A stretch of DNA of 64,000 nt from positions 331,139 through 395,138 of the forward strand of contig BGKB01000042.1 of assembly GCA_003116975.1 (NCBI GenBank), given 5' to 3'. Below are positions 8,441 to 18,469 of the stretch, piece after piece (within the stretch, counting starts at the first letter, position 1; every line of letters starts with the position of its first letter). The translations under genes were made by a program, and so were the position numbers. The notes below the pieces were generated by a model. That model did no database searches and was not told the DNA's origin. It saw only the letters and a list, made by a program, of their open reading frames with translations. The DNA is from Aurantiochytrium sp. KH105. Lineage: Eukaryota > Sar > Bigyra > Thraustochytrida > Thraustochytriidae.

Positions 8441-10183
8441 TCAGTCAAGACCCCAAAGTGCATCTTCACCCCCTCCGATCGACGTTCTTTGTTCACAGGA
8501 GGCATCATTTTTTGATATAAAACCGGAGTCTGCTTCAGAACACGAAGTAATCTCCTTGTTCTCGAGGCATGGAGAAATGTCTTCTTCGTGGGTCTTTTCC
8601 CGTGACTCGGAGCCATTTTCTTCTTCACGCACGTGATCACTCTCGTTTTCATACGACTTGGTTTCGCTTTGCGTTGAGTCGATGTTTGGTGCTTCGCTCT
8701 GCGTTGATTTTAAATTTAATCTTGCACTTTGCGTTGAGTCGATATTTGGTGATTCCTTCTGCGTCAAGTCGATTTCTGGTGTTTCGCTCTGCGTTGAGTC
8801 GATATTTGGTGATTCCTTCTGCGTCAAGTCGATATCTGGTGCTTCGCTCTGCGACAAGTCCATATCTTGCACTTCGCAGCGAGAGTCCAGACTCCCTTCT
8901 CCGCGTTTGCCAGCAGCAAGAGGTGTTTTCGCAGCAGCAGAAAGGTTTGCCGCGGATGCGAATGATTCTTCACCCTCGTCGTGTTGGGTCTCAGCGTTTG
9001 CAAATACATCTCTTTCTTGTACAACTTCTGTTGAATTTGAAAGTGACAAAGTCGCTGCGCCGTGCAAAAGCGATGGTGGCTCGCCATCGTCGGAATCGAC
9101 CTCGGGAACCTCGTTCTCTTCTTGTCTCTGCTCGAGAATCTCGGGAGCTTCTCCATATTTTGCCTTGAACTTTTCCATTTCGCGACGCGCACGCGCAGCG
9201 TCAGCCTCGGCTCGTGCTGCATCATTCTTGAGTTTGTTCGCTGCTAATTTTTCTTCCTCGTCAAAGTACCACACTGTGACGGCGAAGCGCATCATGGACG
9301 CGGGCAAGACTTCGTGCGGACAGCGTTCGTCCGCAAAGAACAAAACAGCTCGGCCCAATGTGGGCGGAATGTCGGCAAGAGGGACGTAGACACGCTCGTT
9401 CTCCTCGAGATCTGCAGGCTGTGGCGCAAACATGCGCAGTTCACCGCCATGCCCAGGTATCCACAGAGGATTGGCGTAAAACAATGCCGTGAGGCGGCGT
9501 CCGTTTTGAATGGTAGACGTGTTGTCACAGTGGCGAACGTAGTGTGCGCCGTTCCCAGGATAGCAGGTGGCCATGGCATTGGAGCGAAGCGCACCTGTGC
9601 GAGCGAGGTTCGGAACGAGAGCCGCGAGCTCTGATACGAGCGTATCCATGCGTTGCAGATACTTTGGCAGTACATGCCATTGGCATGCCTCTTCTTTGCC
9701 ATCAAACCAAGCCACATGGTCTCCGCGCACAGCGTTCATGCGGTACGTTAAACTTGTACCGGCCTGGCCTCCAGCAAGGGCGCCAGGCTGCATTCGGGGG
9801 CATCCGACCATGGAGTGCCTCGTTTCGGGAAGCTTGCCAGCCTTGTACGCGCGAACGAGCTCCTCGTGTAATTCCACGGACATGGATTGGTCCAAGAATC
9901 CATCAAGAATCACAAAGTTCTCTCTTTGCAGACGCTGCGCAATTTGTGCGAGCGCGTCATCGAAGAGCCACCACCATTCTGCTTTGCCAAGCATCATGTA
10001 CTTGGTGCGGAGCCCGGTGCTCCACGCACCGTCGGCTAGCGGTGTCGCCGGCTCATGCGTTGCCTGCTTCGTAGCATTCTCTGCTACAGGTTTGGAGGCT
10101 TGGGACGGAAGCTTATTCGGGGACGCAACGGACGTCTGCTTGGCGACGCGCCTGCGCTGCGCTTTCTTGCTCTTGCGACCCAT
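8441..10183 (-). CDS. EGLN/PHD-type prolyl 4-hydroxylase with SQ/TQ repeat tail
   Basis: This is a 2-oxoglutarate- and Fe(II)-dependent dioxygenase of the HIF-prolyl-hydroxylase class; relatives hydroxylate HIF-alpha in animals and Skp1 in Dictyostelium and Toxoplasma. The 580-residue protein has a basic N-terminus (GRKSKKAQRRR) and the catalytic domain at about 60-310. The iron ligands are visible as H218-x-D220 (HCD) and H290 (CPHEVL). R299 (MRFAVTVWY) is the 2-oxoglutarate-binding arginine. After a charged coiled segment (310-350), an acidic disordered tail holds seven 10-residue repeats at about 440-509 (consensus xIDxTQSExP), each with one SQ or TQ. No homologue of the oxygen-degradation substrate is visible in the window. 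The start is a clear ATG, 647 bp from the divergent SUMF2-like gene. Confidence 0.85.
   Translation of the reverse strand: MGRKSKKAQRRRVAKQTSVASPNKLPSQASKPVAENATKQATHEPATPLADGAWSTGLRTKYMMLGKAEWWWLFDDALAQIAQRLQRENFVILDGFLDQSMSVELHEELVRAYKAGKLPETRHSMVGCPRMQPGALAGGQAGTSLTYRMNAVRGDHVAWFDGKEEACQWHVLPKYLQRMDTLVSELAALVPNLARTGALRSNAMATCYPGNGAHYVRHCDNTSTIQNGRRLTALFYANPLWIPGHGGELRMFAPQPADLEENERVYVPLADIPPTLGRAVLFFADERCPHEVLPASMMRFAVTVWYFDEEEKLAANKLKNDAARAEADAARARREMEKFKAKYGEAPEILEQRQEENEVPEVDSDDGEPPSLLHGAATLSLSNSTEVVQERDVFANAETQHDEGEESFASAANLSAAAKTPLAAGKRGEGSLDSRCEVQDMDLSQSEAPDIDLTQKESPNIDSTQSETPEIDLTQKESPNIDSTQSARLNLKSTQSEAPNIDSTQSETKSYENESDHVREEENGSESREKTHEEDISPCLENKEITSCSEADSGFISKNDASCEQRTSIGGGEDALWGLD
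8657..8866 (-). repeat. Coding tandem repeat, seven 30-bp units
   Basis: Seven in-frame 30-bp units encode a 10-residue Asp/Ser/Thr/Gln repeat in the hydroxylase tail. Units alternate between an ...LTQKESP type and an ...STQSETP type, which suggests that 60-bp pairs were duplicated. Confidence 0.9.
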
Positions 10184-10829
10184 CGATCGGTCTTTTGCTT
10201 GTCGTTGCTGAGCGCTCAGCGAGCTCTGGTAGCGCTGACGACGTCTCCGAGGTCGTCACGGCCGCTAGCTTGGTTGGCTCGCCCGCTGCAAATGTGGTTC
10301 TGCCGCCGCTACATGCATACTAAACGTCAGTCTAGTCACCAGAATCGGTCAACGGTCTTTGGTGTATACATTGGCGCGAGTATTTTGATGACGTATAGAT
10401 AGCCGCATGAAGATTGCGAAGGCAAAGGACACGAAGCCCTAGGCCTAGGCCTACCTTGGCGCGCCACTCCATCGAACTGCATGAGTAGTAAACTATGAAT
10501 GGGTCTTTAAAGGATAAAACGATGATTCGTCCTGCTCGCTGCTGCTGTCGAAAATGACGCAGCAATGCGCCACGCGGAAGTGGCTCTCATCGCTTCTCCG
10601 CATCATCGCTCGTCTCTCGGATGATTCTCTAAACTTCGTGCGCTGCATGCTGCAGGGCAATGTTGTGCAATCATTGCACTGTCGGGTCGAGCTCATCCTC
10701 CGCACTGTGTGCGTGGCCCAATCTTGGAGTGGCCAAATTTGATGTATCGAATCCATCGATCGACCGATCCGAGGCAAACCGTTTACGCGGGACGCGACGA
10801 CGACAACGCACGCCCGAGCACCGAGCAAG
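10184..10829. other. Divergent promoter region
   Basis: This lies between the hydroxylase (-) and the SUMF2-like gene (+). It has a less extreme base composition than other divergent spacers. It contains a short near-palindrome, CCCTAGGCCTAGGCCTACC, at 10438-10456; a related GGCCTA core appears near 27770 and 43950. No gene was recognised. Confidence 0.5.
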
Positions 10830-12071
10830 ATGCGCACATGGACGGCGCTTACGGTGGCCTGCATGGCGTTTGCCACGCAGGCGAGCCTTAGCTTGGGCGA
10901 AACCGAGGACGCTTTTGCTAGCAAGATGGTGACTCTCGATGGCGGCGACTTTGTCATGGGTGACTCGCTCTCGACGAAGCTGCATCCACAAGCGCTTCCG
11001 CCACAGCGCGTGCACGTCGACGCCTTTCGCGTGGACAAGTGGCCGGCGACGAACCGCGAGTTTCGCGAGTTTGTGCGTGCAACCAAGTTCAAGACGGACT
11101 CGGAAAAGTTTGGGTGGAGCTTTGTGCTCGACTATCAGGCCACAGAGCGCGCGCGCGAGCTCTCGGAGAGCCAGGTCAAGGACGCCTCGCACTGGCTCGC
11201 CGTGCCGCAGGCGTATTGGCGTCAGCCAGATGGCCCAGGATCGGGTATCCAGGACACCTTGGACCATGTCGCGGGTCATTTGAGCTACAACGACGCCAAG
11301 GCCTTTTGCAAATGGCGCGGCTTGCGATTGCTCTCCGAGTCCGAGTGGGAGTTTGCAGCCCGTGGTGGCGAGGCCGACACAAAGTACCCATGGGGCAACA
11401 ATGAGCCCTGGAAAGAAACGGACGGATCGTGGCCAATGAATGTTTGGCAGGGCACTTTCCCAAAGGAAAATGATTTGGGCGATGGGTATGCGACGACAAG
11501 CCCGCCGCAGGCCTTCCCGCCAAACAAGTATGGCCTTTACGATGTTCTTGGTAATGTGTGGGAGTGGACTAAGACAAAGTACCTGGAGATGCACCCGGAT
11601 GCGATCAAGCAGGACCAGCAACGCAAGGGTGAGGCCGTGCAGCGCGTACTGCGCGGCGGCTCTTTCCTGGACACGGCTGATGGTGCCTTTAACCACAAGG
11701 TCGATCTCAACACGCGCATGGGCAACACCGAGGACAGCGCCTCGAGTAATACGGGTGTGCGTTGCGCCGCGAGTGTGGGGCCCCAATCCAAAGAGTCGGG
11801 CTACAAGTACCGCAAGCCATCCAAGCCCAAGGGCGCGGGTGGAATTCCTGGTCTTGATCAGGAGACGATGCAGCGCATCGTGGAGGAGGGCGGGATCGAG
11901 GCCCTGCAGGAGCTTTTGGGTGACAAGGCCACGGTGACGACTGCGGGCGAACTCAAGGAGCGCCAAGCCAAGATGCATCGCCAGATGGAGGAGCTTCGTC
12001 GTATGGAGGAGCTTGAAAAGCAGCAGGCAACTCGTGGCGGGGGCGACAGTGCCGAGCACATTGAGCTTTAA
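10830..12071 (+). CDS. SUMF2-like (formylglycine-generating-enzyme fold) ER-lumen protein
   Basis: This 413-residue secretory protein has the FGE-sulfatase fold. It begins with a signal peptide (about 1-22, cleavage near ASLSLG) and ends in HIEL, a plausible KDEL-type ER-retrieval signal. The core (about 30-315) contains GGDFVMGDS, LSYNDAKAFCKWRGLRLLSE, NKYGLYDVLGNVWEWT and the C-terminal RVLRGGSFLDTADG...RMGNTEDSAS...GVRCAA. In active FGE (SUMF1) the segment after RGGSY carries two catalytic cysteines. Here, as in vertebrate SUMF2, it reads FLDTADGAFNHKV with no cysteine, so catalysis is not expected. A role in binding or regulating FGE or sulfatases is known for SUMF2 and inferred here. A charged helical extension (about 330-405) precedes the retrieval signal. 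The start is AAGATG with A at -3. Confidence 0.85.
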   Translation: MRTWTALTVACMAFATQASLSLGETEDAFASKMVTLDGGDFVMGDSLSTKLHPQALPPQRVHVDAFRVDKWPATNREFREFVRATKFKTDSEKFGWSFVLDYQATERARELSESQVKDASHWLAVPQAYWRQPDGPGSGIQDTLDHVAGHLSYNDAKAFCKWRGLRLLSESEWEFAARGGEADTKYPWGNNEPWKETDGSWPMNVWQGTFPKENDLGDGYATTSPPQAFPPNKYGLYDVLGNVWEWTKTKYLEMHPDAIKQDQQRKGEAVQRVLRGGSFLDTADGAFNHKVDLNTRMGNTEDSASSNTGVRCAASVGPQSKESGYKYRKPSKPKGAGGIPGLDQETMQRIVEEGGIEALQELLGDKATVTTAGELKERQAKMHRQMEELRRMEELEKQQATRGGGDSAEHIEL

Positions 12072-12682
12072 ATTGTTTTGAAAAAAAACTGTAAACAAAT
12101 CCAAGGTCGTGCGTTGGCTTCGTTCTCGGCAATTCCGTTTCAAGATGCGCGGCACACGCAAAGAAGCGAGACCCGAATGCATAATCGATGCCCTCTATAT
12201 TTTTTTTCTTTCTTTTTCTCGCGTTGTTTTGGTGATGCAGGTGATGGTGGTGAGATGAAAAATGGCATTGTTCGCACATGCACATGTGTGTAAATATTCA
12301 ACGGACGTTTGAAGGAAATGGATTGATTGGGATTGGAAGATAGGTACGACAGATTTATACAGCGCAGAGCGCATTGGTAATGTTTGAGACGAATGCGCAC
12401 CACAGGGGTGACGTACAAAAGCTTCGAGCGAAGCAAGGCGGCTCTACTCCGCCTGCCGACTCGAAGGCTGACCTTTAAACAAAGACTCGTGTAGAGGCGA
12501 GTGAGATATTTGCGCACGCAGGGAGAAGGGAAATCACAGCTACTAGCTAGCACAGGCCGCCAGCACCCCCAGCGCAACGCACCTCGGCAACCGACCAGCC
12601 AACAAACAGGCCGACGACCGCCAGTCCACGAGACAAAAAAACAGTCATTGGGTGCGAGAGAAGCTGTGCGCGCACACTCCAC
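12072..12682. other. Convergent 3' spacer
   Basis: This holds the 3' sides of the SUMF2-like and A20/AN1 genes. It has a pyrimidine-rich run at 12200-12221. No start codon with a plausible product and no RNA gene were seen. Confidence 0.5.
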
Positions 12683-13231
12683 TCAGAGCATCTCGACCTT
12701 TTTAGCTGCAGCGCCCTGGTTCTCATCGGCAAGGTGTTTGCGCGCCAGAGCGGCGTGGTCAAAGTCGCAACTGTGCTGGTCGGCGTAGCGGTGCATACCG
12801 CAGAAGATGTAGCCGCACCTGCATTCAATGCCGGTGAGGCCGATCTTCTTGCGGCAGTGCCAGCAACGGTTCTTCTTCTTTTGCACAGGCCGCTCCTTGA
12901 CCTCCTCTCCCTCCTCGCCGTCTACACCTGCCATCTCCACGTCTCCGTCCTTATCGTCGGCGACGGGCTGTGGCGCCTCGGGCGCCTTGGTATCGGGAGC
13001 CTTGGCCTCGGCCTTGGGCGCCGCGGCCTCCTTCTCTTCGCTGGGCGCTGTGCTGGCCGCCGGCGCTGGCGTGACCGCCGGCGCCGCGCTGGCCGCGAGC
13101 GTCTTGTCGCTCATCTTCTTTTTGTAGCACACCGAGCAGTAGCCGGCGTAGCTCGGCGACCCGTGGAACGAGCACGAGTCCTCCAGGCACGGCGAGGCCT
13201 CCTGGCCGCTGTTGTTGTTCGCCGTCGACAT
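12683..13231 (-). CDS. A20/AN1 zinc-finger protein (ZFAND5/6 and plant SAP type)
   Basis: A 182-residue protein of the stress-associated A20/AN1 family, whose members bind ubiquitin and the proteasome and act in stress responses. The A20 finger is near the N-terminus (about 15-40; CLEDSC...YCSVC). A ~70-residue Ala/Pro/Lys/Glu linker follows. The AN1 finger is at about 127-167, with the Cys/His ligands of CWHC...CRCGYIFCGMH...HSCDFDH. The family's usual length is 150-210, so the gene looks complete. The ATG at 13231 (context CAGGATG) starts just before the A20 finger. The frame stays open far upstream but only as GC-rich leader. Function beyond ubiquitin and proteasome binding is not evident. 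Confidence 0.9.
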   Translation of the reverse strand: MSTANNNSGQEASPCLEDSCSFHGSPSYAGYCSVCYKKKMSDKTLAASAAPAVTPAPAASTAPSEEKEAAAPKAEAKAPDTKAPEAPQPVADDKDGDVEMAGVDGEEGEEVKERPVQKKKNRCWHCRKKIGLTGIECRCGYIFCGMHRYADQHSCDFDHAALARKHLADENQGAAAKKVEML

Positions 13232-14392
13232 CCTGCCGCTCCGCCGCGCTCCCGCCGCGCTCTGCTGCCTTCCGCGCCGCGCCTTTGCTCGCTCAACGCA
13301 CGTTCGTTCGTCCGAATCGAATTCGAACGACTCCAACGCACCGCGCGGCGACTTTTCCTGCGGCCTTCCGACTCGCGCCGCGCCTCGCCTCGCCTCGCGC
13401 CGCTGCCGCACGCGCCCTCGCGCGCTGCCCGTGCGCGCGTGCCTGCGCCCTGCCCGTGCGTGCGTGCCTGCGCGTCTGCGTGCGCGTCTGCGTGCGTGCG
13501 TGCGTGCGAGTCTCTCCTTGCGCGGCCGTGCTCGCGAGTTGCAGGTCTGCCGCGCCTCGCTGCGTCTCTCTCCTTCTCTCTCTGCGTCGCCTTGCTTGCT
13601 TCTTTGCTTCCTTCCCTCCTGCTTCGTTCCCGAAGGTCGCGCGCGGGCCCCTATTCCCGGGCCCCCGATTTGGCTCCTGCTGTGCTGGCGCTCCTCCCTT
13701 CCTCCCTCCGCGTGCGTGCGTCTGGTTTCCTTCTTTCTGCGCCCGCGCGTCTGTCTGCCTGCCTCCGGGGCAGGCGCCGCGCCGCGCGGGCGGCGGTGGC
13801 GGCGGTGGCGCAGGCGCGCGCGGGCGGGCGCAGGGGCTGGAGGCGCGGCGGGAGCTGGCGGGCGGGAATGGACTGCCGGGAGCAGGGAGGGGCCGCGGGA
13901 GGAAGAAAGCGGGAAACTCTCCGGGTTCCGCAGAGAGCCAGCCGCAGAGAGCGTTCTCGGAGAAAGGTGTGTGCGTGGGAACGCCGTAGGGGTCCGAAGT
14001 TCCGAGGAGGCGGCTTCGGGCGAGCGCGACCGAGAGGGGCATGGCGGGGATGCGACCGCAACCTGCACTGCAGTGCTGCTGCTGGTTGCAATTTTGTTGA
14101 TGCCGTGTGATCAGGCTGATAGTAGGCTACTGGCGAAATCAAACTCGACCATGGCGAAGATGTCGGTTGTGAGTCAGAATGCCGCACCGCAAGATCTTAA
14201 AAAAGAAAACTAGCAGCAGCCGCAGCAGCAGCAGCTGCAACAAAAGGACCAGCAAAAGCAGTCAACGCTTGTCGCGCATGCCATTGTCAAGCTCGTAAGG
14301 TTCTTGGCATGGAGTCAAATAAGAGACAATGTGGAATTGATGCAGCAGAATCCTGAAATATGTTTCGCGCTGTTTTAGCTTCGCTTACTTAT
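13232..14392. other. GC-rich leader of the A20/AN1 gene and 3' side of the next gene
   Basis: Between two minus-strand genes. 13232-14070 is very GC-rich, with (TGCG)-type and (CTTC)-type short repeats, and probably contains promoter and 5' leader. 14200-14392 is more AT-balanced and likely the start of the spacer after the neighbouring stop. The long plus-strand frames here are low-complexity and not credible. Confidence 0.5.
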
Positions 14393-14521
14393 TTATGGGT
14401 CGACGGGCGGCGGAGGACGGGGCGTCGTGGGCGGCTGCGGAGGACGCCACTGCCGATTTCGAGCGTCGACAGGTGCAGCGTGCTGATGCTCTCGCACATC
14501 GAAACCATGACCCACACGAGA

Positions 14522-14575
<54 letters not shown>

Positions 14576-16231
14576 ACTGCTACTGCTGCTGCTGCCGTTC
14601 GCATTACGCAAAGCAAGCTGGAGAGCCTCGACAATGTGGTCGCGCTGTTGCCGAACGCGCGCGCTGACAAGGAGATCGCGCGATGTCGTGCAGATCGTAA
14701 AGAAGAAAAACTCAGCGTCACTGGCTTCTTCCGATGATGTCGCACCACTCGTTGACTCTGACGCAGATCGGCGGCGCGGCACAAGAGACTTGGGTTGAGG
14801 CGAGGTGAGACGCGAATATACGCTGTTCGATCGCCTCTCCGCACCTTGGCGGCCCCTAGTGATGCTAATCACCTCCTTCCAAGGAACCCTGTTCGTTTGG
14901 CCGTGCTTCGAGGTCCAAAACAGCGCAAAAGCGTCCGCTGAAAGCCTGCAGTGGTGCGGGCGCCCGATTCGCCCATGCTTATCAACGTTGGCCCCAAAGC
15001 GCAAAAACTCTTCGAGCAGCGGGCTCGTACTCACCGTTTTCGATGGCCGCGTCGATTCCCGACCCGCTGAACGCTGCTCGTAATAGTGCTGATTCACTCG
15101 GTCTTGCCGCTGCTGTGGCTGGCTCTGCGACCGACTCTGGCGCTGCTGCCGTTCATGCAAGGACGCCGAAGTGCTGTTCTGAAGATCTGACGGAGCAGCC
15201 TCGTGGCGAGCAGAGGTTCGAGACTCGCACCGTGTAATCGGGTGCCCTGCCGCGTGCCTTGACTGCATCTCGTTTCGATTGTGATCCATCTCACTTCGAT
15301 CGTGATGCTGGTATTTCTTTGGAGCTGGACCAAGGACAAAATCCTCATCGCTGTTACTTCCCCCACTCTCGCTGGCGCTCTTGCCGCCTTCTTGTTTCTC
15401 TCGCCTCTTTGGTGCGGTTTGCTGCTGCGCAAGGCTGTCCTTGCATTCCTCTTCGTCTGCCTTGTCCTGGTGCTGCTCTGCGTCATCGCAGACATGAGCA
15501 AACTCAATGAGAGCTTCTGCTGCGAGCTGAGCTGCAGCACAAGACTCTAATACGGGTTCTGGGCCGCGAAGGTGCCGCGGAGAGTCATTGACCAAAGCAT
15601 CGCTTCCAAAGCGAATTTCATCATTGAGCGGCTTGGCAAAGTCATTCTCACTGGACAAGGCCGTTTTCTCCTCAACCTGCACTTCTTCTGATGACGACTG
15701 CTTGATATCGGTTGTCGCTGGCTCATGAAATGTTGGCGAAGGAGTGCGAGAGCGCTCCATGGTTTTGTCATCCGACATGAGGTCCTGCGGAGCAACAGAA
15801 TCCGCTTGGGATGGTTTCGGCAGCGGGGGGGGCGACGGAAATGAGCTTTCCTCGCTCACGACGCTGTCTGGGCTTTCGAGGACGTCCAGGCTTGCTGGCA
15901 CGCCTTCATCATCCAAAGTAGGGCTTTCAAGTCCTGCTGGACTTGGCGTCGCCGTGGAATGCTGATCCATGAGTCCACTTTTAAGGCTACAGGCACACGC
16001 ACCAAAGTTATACGGAGGCAATCCCGGAGGAGACGGCATTGTGCTCAGAGGACTTGCGTACGAACCCTCCGGTGACACCTTTAGCGACAGTTGACCTTCG
16101 ACGTCAAGTTCCTCGAGACAAATCTGAATCTCTGGCACGGGTTCGGCATCAAAGTCGCAGGACTCGGTGCGCGATCGCACACGTGACCGCGGAGAGGCTT
16201 TCCGCTGCTGTTCGACTTGTCGTCGCTGTTG

Positions 16232-16282
<51 letters not shown>

Positions 16283-16785
16283 ACGGAAAAGACGCTCATG
16301 TACTGTGGTGGGCGACCTTGACTGCTTTCGAGCCGCAAGGGCCTTGCTTTTGCGGCTAATTGCTGGCATGAACGTACATCCTGCAGTGACAAGGGCTTCC
16401 ATTTCTTGATGGCGTTTTTCGGCACGCTCAGGAAGGTAAGACGGCGTGTAGAGCGGTTGCCGAGGTGGCGCCTCCTCCGCGGAGTTACGTCGGCCGGAGC
16501 TATCGGCGCTCCGACTACGCCTCCTGTGCGTTTTCTGATATTCCTGGAACAATTTGAACTCAATTTCTTCACGTGCCGCGCGCGATTCAAGCATACGTCT
16601 CTCTTGGGAACTTCGACGTCGCTCAGCTTGCTTGAAAAGACGCTCGTACACATCGGGCGCCGGTGCGCGACCTCGTGAAATCCTCTCGTCTGGCACATGG
16701 CGTGAAGGCTCCCGAGCATGGTCTGACTTGCGTCCACGCCGCGCAGTCAACCTTTCATCTTTACTCTTTTGCTGTTCTTGTTGGG

Positions 16786-16817
<32 letters not shown>

Positions 16818-17017
16818 CGCTGCTGTCCAAGGCTCTCGCGTTGTGTTCGCGTTGTCACGCGATGCAGCTTTGGCTGAAAGGTGCAGTCTTTCAATAGGTA
16901 CTCCTTTTGCAGGTTTTCGTACAAATCAGCGCGTTTCTGCTCGTAGAGTCTGCTAACCTCACGCAAGCGCTGTGCCACATCGCGGTCGCGCTTTCCGGAG
17001 CGCTCGATCAAGTCCAT
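14393..17017 (-). CDS. Large repeat-rich protein with CTFxPxI-type motifs and PH-like C-terminal domain
   Basis: An 874-residue protein that I do not recognise as a named family. The N-terminal 270 residues are basic and helical. They contain two copies of a pattern in which a YERLF/HERLF-type segment is linked to a C-TF-x-P-x-(I/L) motif (CTFQPKL and CTFMPAI). Similar short motifs are common in protist ciliary and centrosomal proteins, so a cytoskeletal role is a guess. Two Gln runs interrupt this part, encoded around 16230-16283 and 16790-16822. The middle (about 290-640) is acidic and Ser/Pro-rich. About 660-830 looks like a PH-type domain (HCRLSADAFALFW...VPWKEVISITRG...FFFFTICTTSRDLLVSA). 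A serine run encoded by (CTG)n at 14524-14575 follows. The start at 17017 has A at -3. Confidence 0.75.
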
Positions 17018-18130
17018 CGTTTTTGCGTGTTCGCTTCAATTTGCTTGAATTTTGCTTTGCAGCAACGCTCTTCGCCGCGCAGCGCAGAGCTGGCTCTGCA
17101 CTGCACTGCACTGCACTGCGCCGAGTGCGCTTAGCCCGTCTCGTCTCGTATCAGCTCGCCTCGACTCGACTCGACTCCACTTCACTCGATTCCAAGGTTT
17201 GCCAGCGGAGACCTGCTCTCCGCGTCGGCCTCCGCGAGCGAGGGTTTACGCTCTCGTCGTGGACTGATCAATTTCCTTTGCCAAGGTCGAGACTTCCAGG
17301 CCGGACCGTGTCTTTTGGACTCAACTAGAGTTCCTCGGTTCTTTCACGCCTTGCTGCTGCGTCACGGACAATGAATAAATGTTCTCGTGCAAGCCGTAGG
17401 AGAACTCTTGCTTATGTCTTGACAATATCACGATTTCTTTATCCTCAACTTCGTTCTTCTTCTCTTGGCTCCCTGTCCCTCTGCTCTTTTCAATTGGCCT
17501 CTCCTCTGTCCTTGCCTGTGATGGAGTCCACTTTGTTCATTCAGAACCCGAGCGCCGCCGCGCCTCCGCGTCGGACCTTCCAACTCCCTTCCCCTTTTCC
17601 GCTTCCCCGCGAGACGCCACCGTGCTCGTGCTCGCTCTCCGCGGCCCCCTCGTCCCTCCATCGCCGGCCGAGTTCTCCCTCCTGGCGGCGCTCCCAGGCC
17701 GGCCGGCGAGCTCCCGCTATTCCGCTGCACCGCGAACTATCCGTTGACCGCGGTCCACCCCCGCCCCTCCAGACCCTCTGCGACTCCTGGACCCTCTGTA
17801 ACCTCCAACGCCCTCGGCGCCCCCGCCCCGCCCCCGGAACGTCCGCGGCACCGGCGGGGAACTTGCGCAACCCTTTTTGGGGGCGCGTTTCGCCGCCAGG
17901 GGCAGGCGGCTGTGCGGGCGCGCGGGCGCGTTTGCTGGACTTGTGGGGCGCGTTTGGCGGACTTGCGGGGCCGCGGATAGGCGACTTGCGGCGCGCGGAT
18001 AGGCGACTTGCGCGCGATGCGTGGTCGCGGCGGCGGGGAGCATTAGCGGCGGCAGGACGGCAGCACGGCGCAGTTCGCGATCGAGACGGCGCGCGGGAAG
18101 GGCACGGAGAGCGCAGCAGCGGAGAGCAAG
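17018..18130. other. Divergent promoter and leader of ribosomal P2
   Basis: This lies between the divergent repeat-rich gene and the P2 gene. It contains CTGCA and CTCGA pentamer runs (17097-17200), a pyrimidine-rich segment (17440-17520), and two copies of GGATAGGCGACTTGCG (17976-18014). Long frames on both strands end in composition-driven Arg/Pro/Ala and are rejected. A short leader before a ribosomal-protein ATG would be normal. Confidence 0.5.
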
Positions 18131-18469
18131 ATGAAGTACCTCGCGGCGTACCTGCTCCTGTCCCTCGCGGGCGAGGAGTCCCCCTCCAAGGAGGCCGTGA
18201 CCTCGCTGCTCTCGGAGCAGGGCGTCGAGGTGGACGCCGGCGAGCTCGACACCCTCTTCGGCAAGCTCGAGGGCAAGTCCGTCAAGGAGCTCATCGCCGA
18301 GGGCAAGGAGAAGCTCCTGTCCATCGGCGGCGGCGGCGGCGGCGGCGCTGGTGCCGCTGCCGGCGGCGCTGGCGGCGAGGCCGAGGAGGAGGCCGAGGAA
18401 GAGGAGGAGGAGGAGGAGGTCGACGTCGGTGGCGGCGACCTCTTCGGCGGTGACGGTGGTGGCTACTAA
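18131..18469 (+). CDS. 60S acidic ribosomal protein P2, divergent tail
   Basis: A 112-residue P2 protein of the large-subunit lateral stalk, which recruits translational GTPases (eEF1A, eEF2). The N-terminal dimerisation domain is typical: MKYLAAYLLLSLAGEESPS..., then LDTLFGKLEGKSVKELIAEGKEKL. A Gly/Ala hinge and an acidic Glu run follow. The C-terminus is VDVGGGDLFGGDGGGY, where most eukaryotes end in the conserved SDDDMGFGLFD motif that contacts elongation factors. Only the DLF portion is reminiscent. Whether this is a lineage trait needs comparison with related P0 and P1 tails. The start is GCAAGATG, with an A at -3 as in most ATGs of the window. Confidence 0.93.
   Translation: MKYLAAYLLLSLAGEESPSKEAVTSLLSEQGVEVDAGELDTLFGKLEGKSVKELIAEGKEKLLSIGGGGGGGAGAAAGGAGGEAEEEAEEEEEEEEVDVGGGDLFGGDGGGY

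Noticed and set aside
10671-12182. A 503-codon minus-strand frame opposite the SUMF2-like gene
   Set aside because: It lies antisense to a clearly conserved gene and has no family resemblance. High GC at third positions keeps the opposite frame open.
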